Source: Homalodisca vitripennis
Lineage: Eukaryota; Arthropoda; Insecta; Hemiptera; Cicadellidae
Length of the DNA: 64,000 nt
NCBI RefSeq assembly: GCF_021130785.1
Contig: NW_025777576.1
Span: 25,838-89,837 of the forward strand
Direction of reading: 5' to 3'
Part shown: positions 59,404-64,000 of the stretch, in pieces
How positions within the stretch are numbered: the first letter of the stretch is position 1
Layout of the letters: every line of letters begins with the position of its first letter
Notes under the pieces: model-generated
The model's input: the letters and a program-made list of their open reading frames with translations, nothing else
The model's database searches: none
Told to the model about the DNA's origin: nothing
Position numbers and translations under genes: made by a program

Positions 59404-59980
59404 TATAATATAATCTCTTATTCATCACTGCAAGAACATTTTATAAATAAAGGTTTCTGTCTAGCTTTAAAATAATAGAGTAGAAAGAAAACATAGATGA
59501 TTATACTGCTAGCTGTAATGTTAGAAAAAACAGATTCTAATAAATTTTGAGGATATAATATATATTAATAATAATCATTATTTATTCCTCTAACTATTTC
59601 ATATCAACCCGAAATACCTTAAAAAAACTTCTACATATAAAAAATTAAATCTTACACAATGTCACAAAGAAGTGCATTCACTGTTAAATTTCGAAACATA
59701 ACTAGACTATAGAGGAACCTCTCGTGCCTAGCCTGATTGGAGGACAAAATCTAAACTTATTTTTACCGACTAGCAGAATAATATACAATTAAAATGCATA
59801 ACCATCCTAAACTGGACTAAAGATAGAATTTTAAAATTAATATATTAAAAACCAAACTCAGTAATATGTTTAAATTTAAAGTATACTAACAGTGTCAGTA
59901 AATATTGCTATTAAATTAATATATTATAAAGATAACAAAATATTAAAGAATTTCATAAATTGAGTTATGAATACAGATTG
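59404..59980. other. AT-rich non-coding segment
   Basis: Nothing recognised. Confidence 0.6.
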
Positions 59981-60048
59981 CAGCGACCTCCCCCCCGCGT
60001 GAACAGCTGATAGATAAGCTCAGGCGGGGCAGGGAGGGGAGGTCGCTG
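59981..60048. other. GC-rich 68-nt hairpin
   Basis: A 13-bp outer stem (cagcgacctcccc with ggggaggtcgctg) encloses further pairing (ccccgc with gcgggg; agct with agct), giving an extended imperfect hairpin in AT-rich surroundings. It could be a structured RNA, a tiny MITE or a regulatory dyad. A pre-miRNA-like fold is possible but unsupported by anything else. Confidence 0.5.
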
Positions 60049-63000
60049 ACCTAGATTAATTGAGAAACAACAATACAATCCAATAAAAACCTGTCGGTAA
60101 AAGTTCTTCAGTGCGTGCTTATTCTTCGGTCTGTGCGAGTACGTGTGCATGTTGTTGAATTATTTTATTTTATTGTGATCTATATGTTACATAGTTATGT
60201 TATTGAGAGTGTATAACATTTTTTGTAGCCTTAATTGGAATACTCTTATCAAGGTTTGATACTATTTAAAACTTAACCTAGAAACTAACATACTCGAATT
60301 TGTAAGAATACAATAAAATAGGTTTTAAAGTTCAATATTTAACGTATAATGGAAAAGAAAACTTGATTTACTTGTTCTATGCTTGTAATCGTTAACAAAC
60401 TTACTAAACAACTTGCACACTATTAAAATTCCTTAACTTAGGATAGTTATCATACTAAAGGACTTAGGTCCTAGGATATTGGCCCTTTTGGATGGGATAA
60501 CCATCTGGTTTCGTAATTTGTGTTTAAAATCAACATCCTTAGCAACAGTTCATACGTTTTTATAAAACATAATCGCATAAACCTGAAATAAACATGTTTC
60601 TAAGAGGAAGTAAATGAAGTCGCTGGAAAAGGGATAATAAGGGTGATCATATGGCGTTTTAACACACAATTCGAACACTTTTCTTTATATACTGTATCGT
60701 TAATAAAGGTTTAAGATTTGTTTGGTATGTTCCTCCCCCAACTAGTTATGCAGTAATTAACCTACCCTACTGTGAACGAGAGAAAAGTATAGAATTTTTA
60801 AAATATCCTCATCACACGTACTTCTTTCAAAATATAAAATTATTGATTTTTACTTTTTAAGTTGGCAATATGGTTTTCCATCTAAATATTCTCCGAAATA
60901 TTTAATATATTCATCTTCTTCTAGAATATCCTTAAAATAAGTTGCTCATTCACTCTCGTTGCATAAGCAGTTGTTAGGATATATAGCAATATTTTAAACT
61001 CAACAATTTCTTGAAATTAAAATGTATGTACACTTACGCCATATTATTTTTAAAAAACCACCAACGAAGACTAAACTTATCATCTATCACATAATGCCAC
61101 CTGTCATTCCATTATTGAGATGTATTGCGGTTAGTTAGAAAAATGATAGTTTCTTGATACTTAATGGCTAAGCATTAGAGACTTCTACCACTCGGTATAT
61201 TGAAAATGTAATTTTCTGTTTGTCTGTATATATCATTGTATTCAGTTTGCTTTGAAAGTTATTTACTCTGTGATTTTATTGCTCCCAATTGTTGCTTCCC
61301 ATATTATCAACGTAAAAATTCTCTTTCTTCAGCCATATCCCATAGTGACATGCACCATAATCGATCTCCCGTTTTTTTTTTTCCGGTATATAGAAACACA
61401 TACCTTTCATACCAAACTTAAGTTTTTTATGTTTAGTTCGTTCTTGAAATTTTGTCCCAGTCCTCTCGAGAGATAGGGCTTCGCCAATGCTCAGCAAATA
61501 TGTCATAAAATAATAAATACATTGCTTTGGGTTATAAAACATTTGGTTTGCGAAAGAACGAATTTTTGTAGCTATATGTAAATGATTGAAAGGTAATTTT
61601 TAATGAATTTTAAATTAAATTGTCTGGAACTGAAAATAATCATCCCATTAACCTTAAACTGAGGGAAATAATCGCTGTTAAGTTTTTCTGCTCCACCCAT
61701 CTTATAATAGTAAAAATGAAAACAAGTTTATATTGGCAAAATTCAAGCTGGCAATGTTTAAATACAATACCATATATTAAGATAATATAATGTGCTAAAA
61801 TAGGTTAATAATATGCATTTAATATAATTCAGAATAAATGTTCTAGAATCAGGATTTTTCGGTGCACTCTTATGAGATAGATTTGTTTAAAAGATTGAAT
61901 CAAAACCCATAGTTTCCTTACCCATCGCCGTTCTTAATGTTCCTGGTTGTAGTTCATTATTAGTCAATGTTACAGCTCTAAATGGTAATATTACATAATA
62001 AAGACTGCACATATTCTCAATCCTCATTTTACTCGTTATCGTTTCGTATCAGGTGATTGATCGATATAATTTGCAGGAATTATATAAAAACCTAATTTCA
62101 GTTGAATAAATATGCAGTTTAAATATTTATTGAAGGTTCAAGAGAAAATTATAACGATTAAAACTACCTTATTGAAACTAAATTTAAGATAATTAATATA
62201 TAAAATCTTCAAAGAAACTATTGGATTAGACTATGTGGACTATTTTATGTTTCAATAATTAGAACGTTAACTAGAAATTTACAACCAACGGTGTGTAAAT
62301 AAACGGAGATAAGTTTTCCAAAGTTCAGAATTAAGCCGGTTGGTAGTTTCGGTAACTTGGTAATAGTTTAACTTAATTTTGATTACTTTAATATTCTAGA
62401 TGATTCCCTTATGATCTCATATGGCAGATTATTAAGGAATATGTTGAATTAATTGTGTAAATTTGACACAAACTGCCTACTAACATCATATTACTAATTA
62501 TTTCATACACACAGCCAGCACATAATTTGTTATCTATATAAAAACCTTAAAAAGTTATTTCTTTTGTTAACTAATTTACCCTTGGCAAATTTCTAAACCA
62601 CTCATTGATTTGTTAATGTGGTATTGTACTGTTCAGTGTCTAAGTTTTGGTTTTATTATTTTCTTCGTGTTTAAAACTACATTTTCCGATATTGGATGTT
62701 TAGCTCCGCATGTTACTTTCTCTTTAACTGAATTTATAATACTTTTAGCTGTAATAACAAATTTAATTAAAAATAATAATGCAAGTAAACACTCTTACAA
62801 ATTATATAATAACATATGTAAAGATATAAATGTAAATTTTTCTAAAGTAATACATTAAAATAGGCATGCACCTCTTTGCCAGTTACTTTAATATATATAA
62901 TACTGGCATCATCATTTAGGTAAAGAATTCACTGAAAATGCGTGCAATTGGAGTATAGGGCAATGTTTAAGCAAAATAAATTGATCATACTTTAAATAAT

Positions 63001-64000
63001 TAAGCAAACAGTATAGTGGCTATTAAGGGATGTAACTGCTAGTTTAATTTATCGATAGTTCTTTTATGTATTTGATACATAGTTAAAGACACATCTTAAT
63101 TTTTTATTTAGGGCATTAAACAGGGCATTTATTTATTTATTTTTATCTAAGAACCGACATATGTTTAGACAATATTAATCAGTGAATAATTTAGTTACGA
63201 GATTATAACAACCTACATATTAACTTACGTTAGGAACCTCTTCTTGGTGATTATCATCGCTAACTCATTTTCAATGTTATGTGGAGTATTTTTAGTCAAA
63301 TTGACGTTATAACCCTACATTGCTTGATTCCGAGTCCAATTGTCCTAATGAATACACATGCGTACTGTCAATATATAAACCACTGTTTTCTATCCATCTC
63401 ATACTAAGATAATATAATAATTTTTTCAATGTACATATAAAGGTAAAGTTTAGTACAAAAATTCCAATTTATAAATATCAGATTAAAAAACCGTGGCATT
63501 TTTTAAAATATGACTTTTCACAGCATACTATCAAATTTGGCGTGAAAATGTGGAGGTTGGCTAATACTCAGTATTTTCTTCCATGTACCTGAATGCAAAT
63601 ATTTACTATCGGGGAATTTATTCATTATTGCATGTATTACTATTTTTAATCAAAACTTTTGGAAAACATTCCAAAATAATAATTATAAAAAATACTAGTT
63701 ATCTGTGATAAATGTGTGCCGTATGTTTTATTACTGATATCTCTAGACATAGAAATCTTGGCCGTTGCAGTAAAGTGGAGACAAATATTTTGCCTCAATA
63801 CACATTGAACAAAGAAACACTACTTCGATGTTTTTTGATTGGTTTTAACAAACTGTTTGTAACAATTGGACCAAAATGCATGAAAAAAGGTAGTAGACAA
63901 AACTATCATGAAATGGCTCAAGCATAGAATCTGAACTTTTAGAAAATACATTGCTTGATTTTTTTTATTAATTCCAAGAGAATAATTTTGTTAGGGTAAA
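60049..64000. other. AT-rich non-coding region
   Basis: No gene recognised on either strand. Frames of 60-90 codons (for example 61,276-61,542 minus, 62,610-62,858 plus and 63,712-63,927 plus) have no recognisable domain and AT-driven composition. A segment near 61,470 ('cttcgccaatgctcagcaaatatgtc') may belong to the same old dispersed repeat as 46,930-47,230. Confidence 0.5.

Overview
The window looks like animal nuclear DNA, most likely from an arthropod. This is inferred from the mobile-element mix (Helitron, Penelope-like, piggyBac-like and mariner-like), the very AT-rich gene-poor right half, the microsatellites, and the absence of prokaryotic gene density. No conventional host gene can be called with confidence. 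Species cannot be determined from what I can see.

Positions 1 to about 29,936 form one large composite repeat array. Its background is a diverged tandem satellite with a monomer of about 177-178 bp, always in the same orientation, interrupted by G-tract-rich repeat blocks. Satellite blocks usually end in a stereotyped tail: a segment ending near the words 'ggtacc...cttctaga', then a GTGA/GTCA microsatellite, then 'catgcggctgta' and a short AT run. Six of these tails are followed by an identical 41-bp GC-rich double hairpin, called J here (1891, 3977, 13337, 15748, 25946, 27847). Two long Helitron rolling-circle transposons lie in this array on the minus strand (about 3,977-11,190 and 15,748-22,640). 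On the downstream (3') side of each coding region are six 52-bp hairpin repeats, then 182-bp repeats, then a copy of J. J may therefore be the Helitron 3' terminus, shared by several elements.

Each Helitron encodes, in order, a small cysteine-protease-like domain (Q-C ... D-x-H), an AT-hook-like basic stretch, a run of 15-residue repeats, a Cys-rich region, a Rep nuclease (HUH plus Y-x3-Y) and a PIF1-type helicase. The helicase motifs are intact in both copies, but each copy carries different frameshifts, so neither encodes one uninterrupted protein here. Copy 2 is the more complete. Just upstream of copy 1's coding region is a Penelope-like GIY-YIG endonuclease relic that carries a 31-bp patch of Helitron coding sequence. 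Positions 1-1933 are repeated almost perfectly at 24,056-25,988, and the similarity ends at J.

From about 30,034 to the end the sequence is AT-rich and mostly featureless. It holds four small inverted-repeat elements: 30,231-31,093 with TA flanks; a 162-bp MITE at 37,465; and a piggyBac-like element with TTAA flanks at 58,001-59,399, inside which another inverted-repeat element is nested. It also has short tandem duplications, a pair of perfect palindromes at 55,363-55,415, a GC-rich hairpin at 59,981 and one possible unrecognised exon at 33,157-33,453. Many differences between repeat copies are single bases in or beside homopolymers, so some frameshifts may be assembly errors.
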